Below, piece after piece: positions 1 to 6,724 of a stretch of DNA of 14,139 nucleotides. A model generated the notes under the pieces. The model was not told the DNA's origin. It did no database searches and worked only from the letters and a program-made list of their open reading frames with translations. The number at the start of each line of letters is the position of its first letter. The first letter of the stretch is position 1. Location of the stretch: positions 1-14,139 of the forward strand of contig JANXLO010000598.1 of the NCBI GenBank assembly GCA_025355115.1, given 5' to 3'. The position numbers and the translations under genes were made by a program. Source of the stretch: Chthonomonadaceae bacterium (GTDB taxonomy: Bacteria; Armatimonadota; Chthonomonadetes; Chthonomonadales; Chthonomonadaceae).

Positions 1-60
1 CAGAAGAGGCCGGGCGAGTTGTCGCGCCTCGGCGGGCACCCGGCGTGGGATGTCCTCTGA
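1..60 (+). CDS. C-terminal end of an unidentified gene (partial)
   Basis: Frame 1 from the first base is open for 19 codons and ends at a TGA at 58-60, giving a tail that closes GGHPAWDVL. Eighteen of the 19 codons end in G or C, the pattern of real genes in this GC-rich DNA, which is the main reason for calling it. The visible part is too short to assign a family. No RNA hairpin with a T tract follows the stop. It could be chance, since the stretch is short. Confidence 0.4.
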   Translation, partial: QKRPGELSRLGGHPAWDVL

Positions 61-206
61 ACTGCCATTATGCCACGAACTCGCGGCATGATGCAACCGT
101 TGGAAGGAATGGAGAGCGGGGAATTGGCGTCAGGCGACAAAAATGATCTGAAGAAGGGCGGCATGTAGAGCGAAGGCCTACCCTGGCGCTTGCAAGACGA
201 CGGAGA

Positions 207-551
207 TTAGCGCTTCGGCCGAACCGCCTGCCAGAAGCAGAAGCCGAAAGATAGCACGAGGAGTGTGCGCGAGACCAGCGGGGAGAGATAGTGCATCATA
301 AGCAGCGAAAGGCTCAAAACGCATACCGTGACAATCGCGAGAAATCCGAAGGAGTATCGAGGGGCTGGCATATAGTGCGGGCGAGGAGGGGTGATCAGGG
401 AAAGACCCCACTTCTCCTCGTATAGTGGGGTCAGAGCTACCCACAAGTCGAAGAGCAAGTTCAGCGGCAGCCAGCAGAAAGCGAGGAGTCTATCCTGCCA
501 GAGAATAGCGGGGCGTAGCGCCCTTGGAGTGGGAGTCGGCGTCGATACCAT
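207..551 (-). CDS. Small hypothetical membrane protein (114 aa)
   Basis: I do not recognise the family. The 114-residue product has a proline/threonine-rich N-terminus (residues 3-14), then hydrophobic stretches at about 22-44, 67-89 and 94-110, and a basic C-terminus (RPKR), so it is probably an inner-membrane protein with two or three helices. A polar loop with EEKWG (45-49) and a proline-rich stretch separates the first two. The ATG at 551 is the first in frame. An AGGAG sequence lies about 15 bases upstream, further than usual, so start and expression are less certain than for the neighbours. It stands alone, about 380 bp from serA on the same strand and separated from it by the serA terminator, so it needs its own promoter. 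Confidence 0.6.
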   Translation of the reverse strand: MVSTPTPTPRALRPAILWQDRLLAFCWLPLNLLFDLWVALTPLYEEKWGLSLITPPRPHYMPAPRYSFGFLAIVTVCVLSLSLLMMHYLSPLVSRTLLVLSFGFCFWQAVRPKR

Positions 552-754
552 GGGTGAAAGTTACTGCTCCTGCTGATCTATGCGATCTCCGCGTTGAAAC
601 GGCATAGGCGGGTTATGAGAAAGTGATGCGTAGCCAGCTCGTCGGCTTCAGTGAATTCCTGCCGGGATAAAGGATGACTAAACAAAGCGCACAATATCAG
701 GGACGAAAGTGAGCCGTCTAAAGTTCACTCTCACTTCTCTCTGTGAGCCTGACT

Positions 755-781
755 CTTACAAATAGTTACATTCAGGTTACA
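755..781. promoter_or_regulatory. Three TTACA direct repeats at about one helical turn
   Basis: TTACA occurs at 756-760, 766-770 and 777-781, that is with 10 and 11 bp periods; the last two copies extend to GTTACA. Direct repeats spaced by one turn are typical of operators for OmpR/PhoB-type response regulators, which bind head to tail on one face of the helix. The site is about 205-230 bp upstream of the minus-strand gene that starts at 551 and downstream of the serA terminator. The link to any regulator is inference, and the AT-rich pentamer could recur by chance. Confidence 0.3.
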
Positions 782-854
782 ACCGTCAGGCAGGCTGGTC
801 AAAAGCCTAAGCTCACGGCCGTTTACTCGTCGATACCAGGCAGGCTTTCGCCTC

Positions 855-894
855 AAGAAAATTCGCGGGCAGAGCCATACTGGCTCTGCCCGCG
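855..894 (-). terminator. Rho-independent terminator of serA
   Basis: A perfect 13-bp stem (864-876 with 882-894, arm CGCGGGCAGAGCC on the plus strand) encloses a 5-base loop. Read on the minus strand it is followed by AATTTTCTT, a U-rich tail. It begins 36 bp after the serA stop, the right place and direction for ending the serA transcript. On the plus strand no T run follows, so it is directional. Confidence 0.85.
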
Positions 895-930
895 AGTGTT
901 GTACGCCGGGCAAAATGATCCCGCAAGGCC

Positions 931-2535
931 TCAGAGTGTGACGGACTGCGCCTCCTCCATGCCGGGAAAGCCTCGAATCAGATGCATGATCTCGGCGGGA
1001 ATGGGCTCGTCGACCATGACCACCATGATCGCCCGCCCGCCGTTGGTTTCGCGTCCGACATGCATTCCGGCGATGTTGATATGGTTGCTGCCGAGGAGCA
1101 TGCCGACATTGCCAATGATGCCCGGACGGTCGCTGTGCTGCGTCACAATCATGTGGCCGAACGGCAGAATGTCCACGTGATACCCGTCTATGTGGACGAT
1201 ATGCGGATCGCTGTCGTAGACGGTGCCGCAGATGGTGCGATCGCTGCCGGGAAGGTGAGCGCGAACCGAGAGCAGGCAGGTGTGGTCGGTGGTCGCGGGA
1301 CGATGCGACTCGACGACTTTGATGCCTCGCGCCTCTGCTAGCGAAGGCGCGTTGACGATGTTGACGGTGCTGGAAGAGAGCGGCGCCATCAGCCCCTTGA
1401 GGACGGCGCGAGTGATGGGCGCGGTGGGCAGACCGGCGAAGTCGCCGCTGAAGATGACCTCGACGGCGTTGATGCGTCTCCCTGCCTCACCTGCCGCGAG
1501 CGCTAGCTGCATCTGGAGGCTGCCTATCTTAGCGGCGAGCGTCTGGTACGGCGCAATGCGGGCCATGTCCTCAGCGGAGATGGAGGGCAGGTTGACGGCG
1601 GTGCGGGCGGGGCGGCCTTGCAGCACGTCGGCGATCTGCTCGCAGACATCGACGGCGACTTTTGTCTGCGCCTCCTCCGTCGAGGCGCCCAGGTGAGGCG
1701 TCAGGATGTTGACAGGCGGCAGGCCGAGCAGCGGATTGTCGGAATCGGGAGGCTCCTTGGTGAAGACGTCGAAGGCGATGGCTCCGATCTTGCCGCTCTT
1801 CACAGCCTCAGCCAGTGCAGCCTCATCGACGATGCCGCCGCGCGCGCAGTTGACGATGCGGACACCGTCCTTCATGAGGGCGAACTGCGGGGCGGCGAGC
1901 AGGCCGCGCGTCTCGTCGCTGAGCGGAGTGTGGATGGTGATGAAGTCGCTGCGGCGCAGAAGGTCGTCCAGCGAGACCGGCTCGACTCCCATGCGGCGGG
2001 TCATCTCCTCGGGGACGAAGGGGTTGTAGGCGATGAGCTCGACGCCGAAGCCTTTCAGCCGCTCGGCGACCGCGCTGCCGATGCGCCCCAAGCCGAGGAT
2101 GCCGACGGTTTTGCCGAATACTTCTGTGCCTAGAAATTTCTTGCGGTCCCACCGCCCCGCCTTCATGCTGGCGTCGGCCTGCGGTATCTGGCGGGCAAGC
2201 GCGAGCAGCATCCCGACGGTGAGCTCCGCCGCAGCCAGGGTGTTGCCGTCCGGCGAGTTGACTACGAGGACGCCCTTCTTCGTCGCGGCCTCGACGTCGA
2301 TGTTGTCCACTCCAACGCCTGCTCGCCCGATGATCTTGAGGCGGTCGGCGGCGGCGAGTACGGCGGCGGTGACTTTCGTCTCGCTGCGCACAGCCAGCGC
2401 ATCGTACTCCCCGATGATAGCGAGCAGCTCCTCCGGCTTCAGACCATGCCTGACGTCCACTTCGATGCCTGGCACCGCCCGCAATTTCGCGACTCCGACC
2501 TCTGCAAGTGGGTCGCTGACAAGCACTTTCGGCAT
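931..2535 (-). CDS. serA: D-3-phosphoglycerate dehydrogenase
   Basis: Cytoplasmic enzyme that oxidises 3-phosphoglycerate to 3-phosphohydroxypyruvate with NAD, the first step of serine synthesis. The 534-residue product has the long (type I) SerA layout: substrate/NAD domains with Rossmann loop GLGRIG (148-153), catalytic Arg in NCARGG (R232), Glu in FTKEPP (E261) and His in TPHLGAST (H281), an allosteric substrate-binding domain at about 320-455, and a C-terminal ACT domain at about 460-534 with HSDRPGIIG, where serine feedback normally acts. I chose the ATG at 2535, preceded by GGAG at 7 bp, over the 27-codon longer reading to 2616, whose extra residues have no SerA likeness and would overlap the upstream hairpin. 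It is a single-gene unit with its own terminator; no serB or serC is nearby. Confidence 0.97.
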   Translation of the reverse strand: MPKVLVSDPLAEVGVAKLRAVPGIEVDVRHGLKPEELLAIIGEYDALAVRSETKVTAAVLAAADRLKIIGRAGVGVDNIDVEAATKKGVLVVNSPDGNTLAAAELTVGMLLALARQIPQADASMKAGRWDRKKFLGTEVFGKTVGILGLGRIGSAVAERLKGFGVELIAYNPFVPEEMTRRMGVEPVSLDDLLRRSDFITIHTPLSDETRGLLAAPQFALMKDGVRIVNCARGGIVDEAALAEAVKSGKIGAIAFDVFTKEPPDSDNPLLGLPPVNILTPHLGASTEEAQTKVAVDVCEQIADVLQGRPARTAVNLPSISAEDMARIAPYQTLAAKIGSLQMQLALAAGEAGRRINAVEVIFSGDFAGLPTAPITRAVLKGLMAPLSSSTVNIVNAPSLAEARGIKVVESHRPATTDHTCLLSVRAHLPGSDRTICGTVYDSDPHIVHIDGYHVDILPFGHMIVTQHSDRPGIIGNVGMLLGSNHINIAGMHVGRETNGGRAIMVVMVDEPIPAEIMHLIRGFPGMEEAQSVTL

Positions 2536-2542
2536 CCTAATT

Positions 2543-2546
2543 CTCC
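2543..2546 (-). promoter_or_regulatory. Ribosome binding site fixing the serA start
   Basis: GGAG on the minus strand, 7 bp before the ATG at 2535. It supports this start over in-frame upstream starts up to 2616. Confidence 0.7.
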
Positions 2547-2596
2547 GTTCTTCCGCACTTCGCCGAAGCGGTTCCGCCCCGCCTGACTGCTGAAGA

Positions 2597-2626
2597 AGGA
2601 TACCGGAAAGAAACACGGCCTGTCAA
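2597..2626 (-). promoter_or_regulatory. Candidate serA promoter overlapping a terminator stem
   Basis: On the minus strand a perfect -35 box TTGACA (2626-2621) is followed after 18 bp by TATCCT (2602-2597), which matches the -10 consensus at four of six bases. Transcription would start near 2590, leaving a leader of about 55 nt before serA. The -35 box is part of the distal arm of the hairpin that ends the preceding operon. The -10 box is only fair, so this is a candidate. Confidence 0.4.
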
Positions 2627-2640
2627 TGGATTGACAGGCC
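2605..2640 (-). terminator. Terminator of the redoxin-P450-cytochrome operon
   Basis: A perfect 10-bp stem GGCCTGTCAA/TTGACAGGCC (2617-2626 and 2631-2640) with a 4-base loop lies 59 bp after the stop of the cytochrome c / copper protein gene. On the minus strand it is followed by GTGTTTCTTTCC, a broken but T-rich tail. Its position between two same-strand genes with different roles supports a transcription stop. Confidence 0.72.
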
Positions 2641-2699
2641 GAATAGTGCCTGGGAACGCTTGTAAATAGCCTTTATCGAACTCCAATTTGGTTAGGGTA

Positions 2700-4280
2700 T
2701 CAGGGAGTGGGACTTGCGGCTCGCTTCTCTTTTAGGAACTCCAGAACAGCCGACTTCTCTTCCGGGTTCAGCTCGTTGCTGCGGAAAGCCTGGAGCAGAG
2801 CGCCGCGCTCCTCAGTGTTCAGCTTGCCATCGCCGTCCTTGTCGAACTTTTTAAGGAGCTGCTGGAGGATGACGGCGTTGCCGCCTGTCCCAGGACTTCC
2901 CGCGTCGGCTGTCTTGCGCCGAGCTCCGAACTCGCGCCCGCCCTGCACCGCGATGCCTTGCGTCAGGTTCTCCTTGTCCAGCGTGTAGTAGACGAAAGCG
3001 ATGCACATTTCGTCCGCCGTCTGCTCGCCCCACTTCACCGGCTTCGGCGGATTGTTGGGGTTGCGCGGGTTCTTGGCGGAGTTGTCGTAGTGGGCGATGA
3101 GGCCGAGACGGGTTCCCTGCGCCACCTTCACCGGCTCCTTGTACATGTAGGTCGTCTGCCAGTTGAAGTCGTAGTTTGGCACATGCACCAGTTGCTTCGC
3201 CGTTCCGTCGGGGAGCGAAGCGGTGACAGTCATGTCCCTGCCGAGCAGGTGCATGTGGGGCATGACGCCCAAGATGGTCGCATCGCTCGGCACCGGCATT
3301 GGGAAGCCGCGCACCGTGTAGTTGGCTTCTCCTGCCGGAATGGAGAGCAGGCCGATGATGGGCATAATCCGCATCCGCTTCTCGACCGGCTTTTTGCAGA
3401 AGTAGAGGCCCAGCTTCGTCTGGTCGGTCTCCGCCTTGCCGCTCCGATGGTAGTGAACCTGGAGAACGACATCCGTGCCCTTCGGGAAGAGCGTCCCCAC
3501 GCCGTCGGGAAGCAGGCGCGGCATGTTGCCGGGAGCCCAGCCGCCCAGCGAGCCGGAGGGCGACGTGCCGATGCCGCCGTAGGAGGTGTAGCCGGGCTGT
3601 CCGTCGGTGTTCTCAGTCTCATGCTGCCGTGCCTTGCCGCTGCCGTCAAGGTATGCGATCACATGGTGCACGATCTTCGCGTTGCCGGGCCGAACCTCCA
3701 TCGCGGCGATGTAGCGATCCTGCGTCTGGCCGCCCGGAATGACGAAGCAGCGATAGACGTCCGTGCCCTCCGCACCGAGCGTGTAGGCTTTTGAGGGCTC
3801 GAGGATGAGGTCGGGCTTGCCGAGCGTCCAGCCCTGCGGGAACTTCGGCGGGGCCGGAATCGCCGCCGGATTGCCCTCGGGGGCGCCAGCGGCGGCCCAC
3901 TCCTTGATGGTCGCGATCTGGTCGGAGGTCAGCTTGCGCTCGTCGCGAAACTCCCCGTGCGACTCCGCGTGCCACGGCGGCATGAAACGGCTCTCCGTCA
4001 CGGAGGTCAGCTGAGCCGCGCGCTTCTTCGCGTCGGCATAAGACAGCAGCGCGAAAGGGCCGATCTCGCCGGGACGGTGGCACGAGGCGCAGTTCTGATT
4101 GAGGATCGGGGCGATGTCCTTGGCATAGGTCAGCGAGCGCTTCGCTTTCGCGGTCGCCTTCGCCGTGGGCAGGCTGGCCTCGGCTCGCGCCGGAGAGTAG
4201 CGGGTCATCATCGCGGATCCGACGAACCCGCAGGTCACTGCCAGCGAAGTCGCGATCCAGAGCGGTCGTTTGAGCGTCAT
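2700..4280 (-). CDS. Exported cytochrome c / copper type II monooxygenase-like protein with EF-hand
   Basis: A 526-residue multidomain protein, probably in the periplasm: N-terminal membrane/signal segment (about 7-25), a c-type heme site CASCH (C64, C67, H68) with likely distal Met in RFMPPW (M100), then two domains like the copper type II ascorbate-dependent (PHM/DBM) monooxygenases. Candidate copper ligands are HH (205-206), HYH (H276, H278) and HMH (H342, H344), plus Met in DEMC (M425). The C-terminal end has a canonical EF-hand loop starting at D480 (D480, D482, D484, N488, E491), which should bind calcium. Related proteins of Acidobacteria, Planctomycetes and Verrucomicrobia often carry a redoxin domain too; here a redoxin is encoded separately in the same operon. 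The start at 4280 has AGGAGGA 6 bp upstream. Substrate unknown; a true hydroxylase or only a redox protein are both possible. Confidence 0.88.
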   Translation of the reverse strand: MTLKRPLWIATSLAVTCGFVGSAMMTRYSPARAEASLPTAKATAKAKRSLTYAKDIAPILNQNCASCHRPGEIGPFALLSYADAKKRAAQLTSVTESRFMPPWHAESHGEFRDERKLTSDQIATIKEWAAAGAPEGNPAAIPAPPKFPQGWTLGKPDLILEPSKAYTLGAEGTDVYRCFVIPGGQTQDRYIAAMEVRPGNAKIVHHVIAYLDGSGKARQHETENTDGQPGYTSYGGIGTSPSGSLGGWAPGNMPRLLPDGVGTLFPKGTDVVLQVHYHRSGKAETDQTKLGLYFCKKPVEKRMRIMPIIGLLSIPAGEANYTVRGFPMPVPSDATILGVMPHMHLLGRDMTVTASLPDGTAKQLVHVPNYDFNWQTTYMYKEPVKVAQGTRLGLIAHYDNSAKNPRNPNNPPKPVKWGEQTADEMCIAFVYYTLDKENLTQGIAVQGGREFGARRKTADAGSPGTGGNAVILQQLLKKFDKDGDGKLNTEERGALLQAFRSNELNPEEKSAVLEFLKEKRAASPTP

Positions 4281-4286
4281 CGAGTC

Positions 4287-4293
4287 TCCTCCT
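4287..4293 (-). promoter_or_regulatory. Strong ribosome binding site fixing the cytochrome c gene start
   Basis: AGGAGGA on the minus strand, 6 bp before the ATG at 4280. It decides this start over an in-frame one at 4352 that would lie inside the P450 gene and put a polar stretch before the signal segment. Confidence 0.8.
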
Positions 4294-4308
4294 AAGAGAT
4301 GCCGGGCC

Positions 4309-5694
4309 TCATTTCGCGGCGGTCGCGAGATCGAGGCGAGATTGTGAATCATTGAAATCCGAGGCAGCCCTGCGCTCCAAAGTCATTTTCATGCCGTGCC
4401 GGGGCCGAAGCGTGACGATTGGCTGCATCGCGACAGGATGGCCTGGAAGCAAGCTCAGACGCCATTGTTGGGCCAGAGTGGCGAGGAGCAGAATGCCCTC
4501 CATCCAGGCAAATCCCTCCCCGATGCAGACTCTGGGGCCGCTGCCGAACGGGTAGTAGGCGAATTTGGGCCGCTGCTCCTGAGCCTCGGGCGTCCACCGC
4601 TCCGGATCGAAGTCGAAGGGCCTGGGATACCAGCGCGGGTCGTGGTGCGTCACATACTGGCAGATCATGCAGATCGATCCTGCCGGGAGCGTGAACTCCC
4701 CAATGCGATAGTCGGCGACTGCCCGTCGCCCGATCACCCATGCGGGCGGGTAGCGGCGCATCGACTCCGCCAGCACCATCCGGGTGTAAGGAAGATTCGC
4801 GACGTCTGCCTCTGTTGGCGACCGGCCTGCCAGCACGGAATCCAATTCGGCATGAAATTTGCGCTCTACCTCGTGGTGCTGAGAAAGCAGATACCACGTC
4901 CATGTCAGAGCGTTCGCTGTCGTCTCATGGCCCGCCAGAAAGATGGTCATGGCCTCGTCGCGCAGCTGCTCGTCGGTCATTCCCCCGCCGTCCCCAAGAT
5001 CATCTTGCGCCAGAAGCAGCATCGAGAGCAGATCGCCCCGATCCTTCCCGTCGCGATGCTCGCGGATCATGCGATAGACGGTCTCGTCGAGGCGGTCGCG
5101 CGTCCGCTGGAAACTGCGCTTGATGGCTGGATTCAGGCGCTCGAGCAGGGACGAAAAGGGCAGCATCGCAAAATCGAGATGATGCACTGCCTCGGAAACC
5201 GCCGCTCCGATCTCCTCGGTCTCGGCCTCCAGATCGGTGTCGAACAACGTACGGGCGACGATGCCGAGCGTGAGCCGCATCATCTCCTGCGAGATGTCGA
5301 GGGTGACTCCGTCCTGCCACTCCGCGCCTATCCGCTGCGCCCGCTCAACCATGATGCTGCCGTAAGCCGCGATGCGCTGCCGATGAAACGCGGGTTGCGC
5401 CAGCCGCCGCTGCCGCTTATGATGCTCGCCCTCGCTCGTCAGAAGGCCTTCGCCGAGCAGCCGTTTGGCGATCTCCAGACCGCGTCCCTTCGCGAAGTTC
5501 CGGTAGTCCGTCACGAGCACGGAGCGGATCGCCTCCGGATCATTGATCAGAAAATAGTCCTGCTTGCCCACCTGAAAATGCACCAGATCGCCATACTCAA
5601 GCGCGAGACCACGCAGAAACCCAAGGGTGTCGCGACGCAGTGCGAGCAGGTTGGCTCCAGGCAGTTTCGGTTTCGGGCCGGGCGGCAGCGTCAT
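4309..5694 (-). CDS. Cytochrome P450
   Basis: Heme-thiolate monooxygenase, 461 residues, full length for a bacterial P450. Visible signatures: I-helix oxygen-activation motif AGHETT (254-259), K-helix ExxR (E310 to R313), the aromatic region DPERW (363-367), and the heme-binding loop FGSGPRVCIG with the axial cysteine C390. An N-terminal PPGPK hinge is present and no membrane anchor, so it should be cytoplasmic. The overall look is that of the bacterial class close to CYP4/CYP102-type heme domains, but no CYP family can be given from sequence alone. No ferredoxin or reductase gene is in the window, so electrons come from elsewhere. It starts 10 bp after the redoxin stop and ends 28 bp before the cytochrome c / copper gene, hence one operon. 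The ribosome site is weak, suggesting translational coupling. Substrate unknown. Confidence 0.95.
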   Translation of the reverse strand: MTLPPGPKPKLPGANLLALRRDTLGFLRGLALEYGDLVHFQVGKQDYFLINDPEAIRSVLVTDYRNFAKGRGLEIAKRLLGEGLLTSEGEHHKRQRRLAQPAFHRQRIAAYGSIMVERAQRIGAEWQDGVTLDISQEMMRLTLGIVARTLFDTDLEAETEEIGAAVSEAVHHLDFAMLPFSSLLERLNPAIKRSFQRTRDRLDETVYRMIREHRDGKDRGDLLSMLLLAQDDLGDGGGMTDEQLRDEAMTIFLAGHETTANALTWTWYLLSQHHEVERKFHAELDSVLAGRSPTEADVANLPYTRMVLAESMRRYPPAWVIGRRAVADYRIGEFTLPAGSICMICQYVTHHDPRWYPRPFDFDPERWTPEAQEQRPKFAYYPFGSGPRVCIGEGFAWMEGILLLATLAQQWRLSLLPGHPVAMQPIVTLRPRHGMKMTLERRAASDFNDSQSRLDLATAAK

Positions 5695-5704
5695 TCAGCG
5701 GCTT

Positions 5705-6379
5705 TCATTTTGTGGAGATGCCACGAGCGGGCGCATCGGGGATCGAGCAGCCAACCGCTGTCGTCGTAGCGTGTGCGACGGGCCTGCCATGCAGTCTAGC
5801 GTCCAGAGCATCGCGCAGATCATGCACGGTCGCGGCGTACCGCGCGTTACCGAAATCTATATAGCGGTTGTCGATGCGGCCTTTGTAGAGGCGCTTGCCG
5901 TTCGGATCGAGCAGAACGGCCTCAGGGGTGATGGACGCCCCCGTCCATTTTACCAGAATGTGCGCCGGATCGAGAAGCCCCTGGCAGCTGTACCCGTACT
6001 CTTTGAGATGCACCCGCACGGCCTTCGCACTGAGCGCAGGGTCGGCGTAGACGAGATAGAAAGCGATGTGCTTTGGCGTGTAGGCCGCGAGAAGCCGGTT
6101 GATCTCCGGGGCATAGCTGTTCGTGATAGGGCAGTCGTTCGTCACGAACAGCAGAACAGTCGCACCGAGAGTTTTATCCTGAAGCAGCCTCACTTTGCGC
6201 CCATTGGCGTCCGTCACGACGAGCGGCTCAGCCTTCCCCTCGATGCCCGAGACGCCCAGCAGCACCACGATCAGCGCAAGCCCACTGACGAGAGACCGCC
6301 AGCATCGGAAAGCACCCACCGCGGACGCGCCAGGGCAGTTGAGCGGAACTGTATGACCGACGGATAGCGCAAAAACCAT
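5705..6379 (-). CDS. Exported redoxin (AhpC/TSA, thioredoxin-fold)
   Basis: About 224 residues: a hydrophobic signal or anchor segment (about 28-45), then a thioredoxin fold of the redoxin type with the active-site-like NDCPITNSY (single Cys, C83), a cis-proline region ITPEAVLLD (150-158), GRIDNRYIDFG (167-177) and a VGCSI end (C211). This pattern matches the redoxin modules that many Acidobacteria and Planctomycetes fuse to cytochrome c / copper monooxygenase-like domains; that partner is encoded two genes downstream. There is one Cys where CxxC would be expected, so it may act with C211 or as a peroxidase-like or structural unit. The start is uncertain: 6415 (no ribosome site), 6379 (AGGGG 11 bp upstream, chosen), or a GTG at 6319 that gives the neatest signal peptide. 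First gene of the operon. Confidence 0.82.
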   Translation of the reverse strand: MVFALSVGHTVPLNCPGASAVGAFRCWRSLVSGLALIVVLLGVSGIEGKAEPLVVTDANGRKVRLLQDKTLGATVLLFVTNDCPITNSYAPEINRLLAAYTPKHIAFYLVYADPALSAKAVRVHLKEYGYSCQGLLDPAHILVKWTGASITPEAVLLDPNGKRLYKGRIDNRYIDFGNARYAATVHDLRDALDARLHGRPVAHATTTAVGCSIPDAPARGISTK

Positions 6380-6415
6380 GCGTGGAGGCACCCCTGCAAG
6401 CCTGTTCTTACACAT

Positions 6416-6724
6416 ACGCTAGATTGGACGTACCTGTCATCACGAAGTTCAATACTGGCCGCTAGCGTGGACTACAGGGGTTGAAAACCCCTGTAGGAGA
6501 TCGGGGGCTGAAGTCCTCCTCCGGGAAGACTTACAGCGGGGCACCGAAGAGTACTTCTGCGCGGCGGGCCTGCGGCCAAGCGACCGCCTGCGCGGGCGCA
6601 TCGATTACCTTGTCGGCTGTAGTCCTCCGGGCATTTCCGTCTGGAAGACGTTCGCCTTTTAAAGACAGATGTTGCAACTCCTGGATTCCCATCTCACGGA
6701 TTACCGTCTGACAGAGAGAAAACC
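6416..6724. other. 309-bp intergenic region, palindromes only
   Basis: Lies between the end of the HtrA-like gene and the redoxin gene, both on the minus strand. It must carry the promoter of the redoxin operon. I see no convincing gene. It holds the 25-bp palindrome at 6472-6496, a related degenerate one (GGGGGCTGAAGTCCTCC near 6503-6519) and a CGTCT/AGACG hairpin near 6649-6661. No T-tailed terminator for the HtrA-like gene is visible. Confidence 0.5.
6472..6496. repeat. Perfect 11-bp stem palindrome with GAA loop
   Basis: CTACAGGGGTT and AACCCCTGTAG flank a GAA triloop with no mismatch. No T tract follows on either strand, so it is not a standard terminator. The GGGG-TTGAAAA-CCCC core resembles short palindromic intergenic repeats (REP-like) that I associate with acidobacterial genomes; that comparison is from memory. 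It lies about 95-115 bp upstream of the redoxin start and might instead be an operator. Confidence 0.6.

Larger units (their letters stand above)
552..930. other. 379-bp intergenic region with terminator and repeats
   Basis: No convincing gene lies between the small membrane protein and serA. The stretch holds the serA terminator hairpin, three TTACA repeats (both listed separately), a 7-bp inverted pair AAGTGAG/CTCACTT near 704-733 with a long loop, and the 10-mer CAGGCAGGCT twice, at 787-796 and 837-846. The promoter of the 114-aa gene on the minus strand must lie here, but I see no clear consensus boxes. Confidence 0.5.

Noticed and set aside
671..715. Short ORF starting ATGACTAAACAAAGC in the 552-930 region
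   Set aside because: Only 12 codons and no clear partner gene downstream on the plus strand.
2536..2616. N-terminal extension of SerA to 2616
   Set aside because: The added 27 residues have no SerA homology by eye and the ATG at 2535 has a well-placed GGAG.
2958..3794. 278-codon plus-strand frame opposite the cytochrome c / copper gene
   Set aside because: Shadow of a gene with clear heme and copper motifs; rich in His and Arg as is typical of such shadows.
4281..4352. N-terminal extension of the cytochrome c / copper protein
   Set aside because: It would overlap the P450 end and place a polar stretch before the signal segment, while AGGAGGA marks 4280.
4396..5769. 457-codon plus-strand open frame opposite the P450 gene
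   Set aside because: It is antisense to a P450 with all family motifs, has no recognisable domain and its composition is that of a GC-rich shadow frame.
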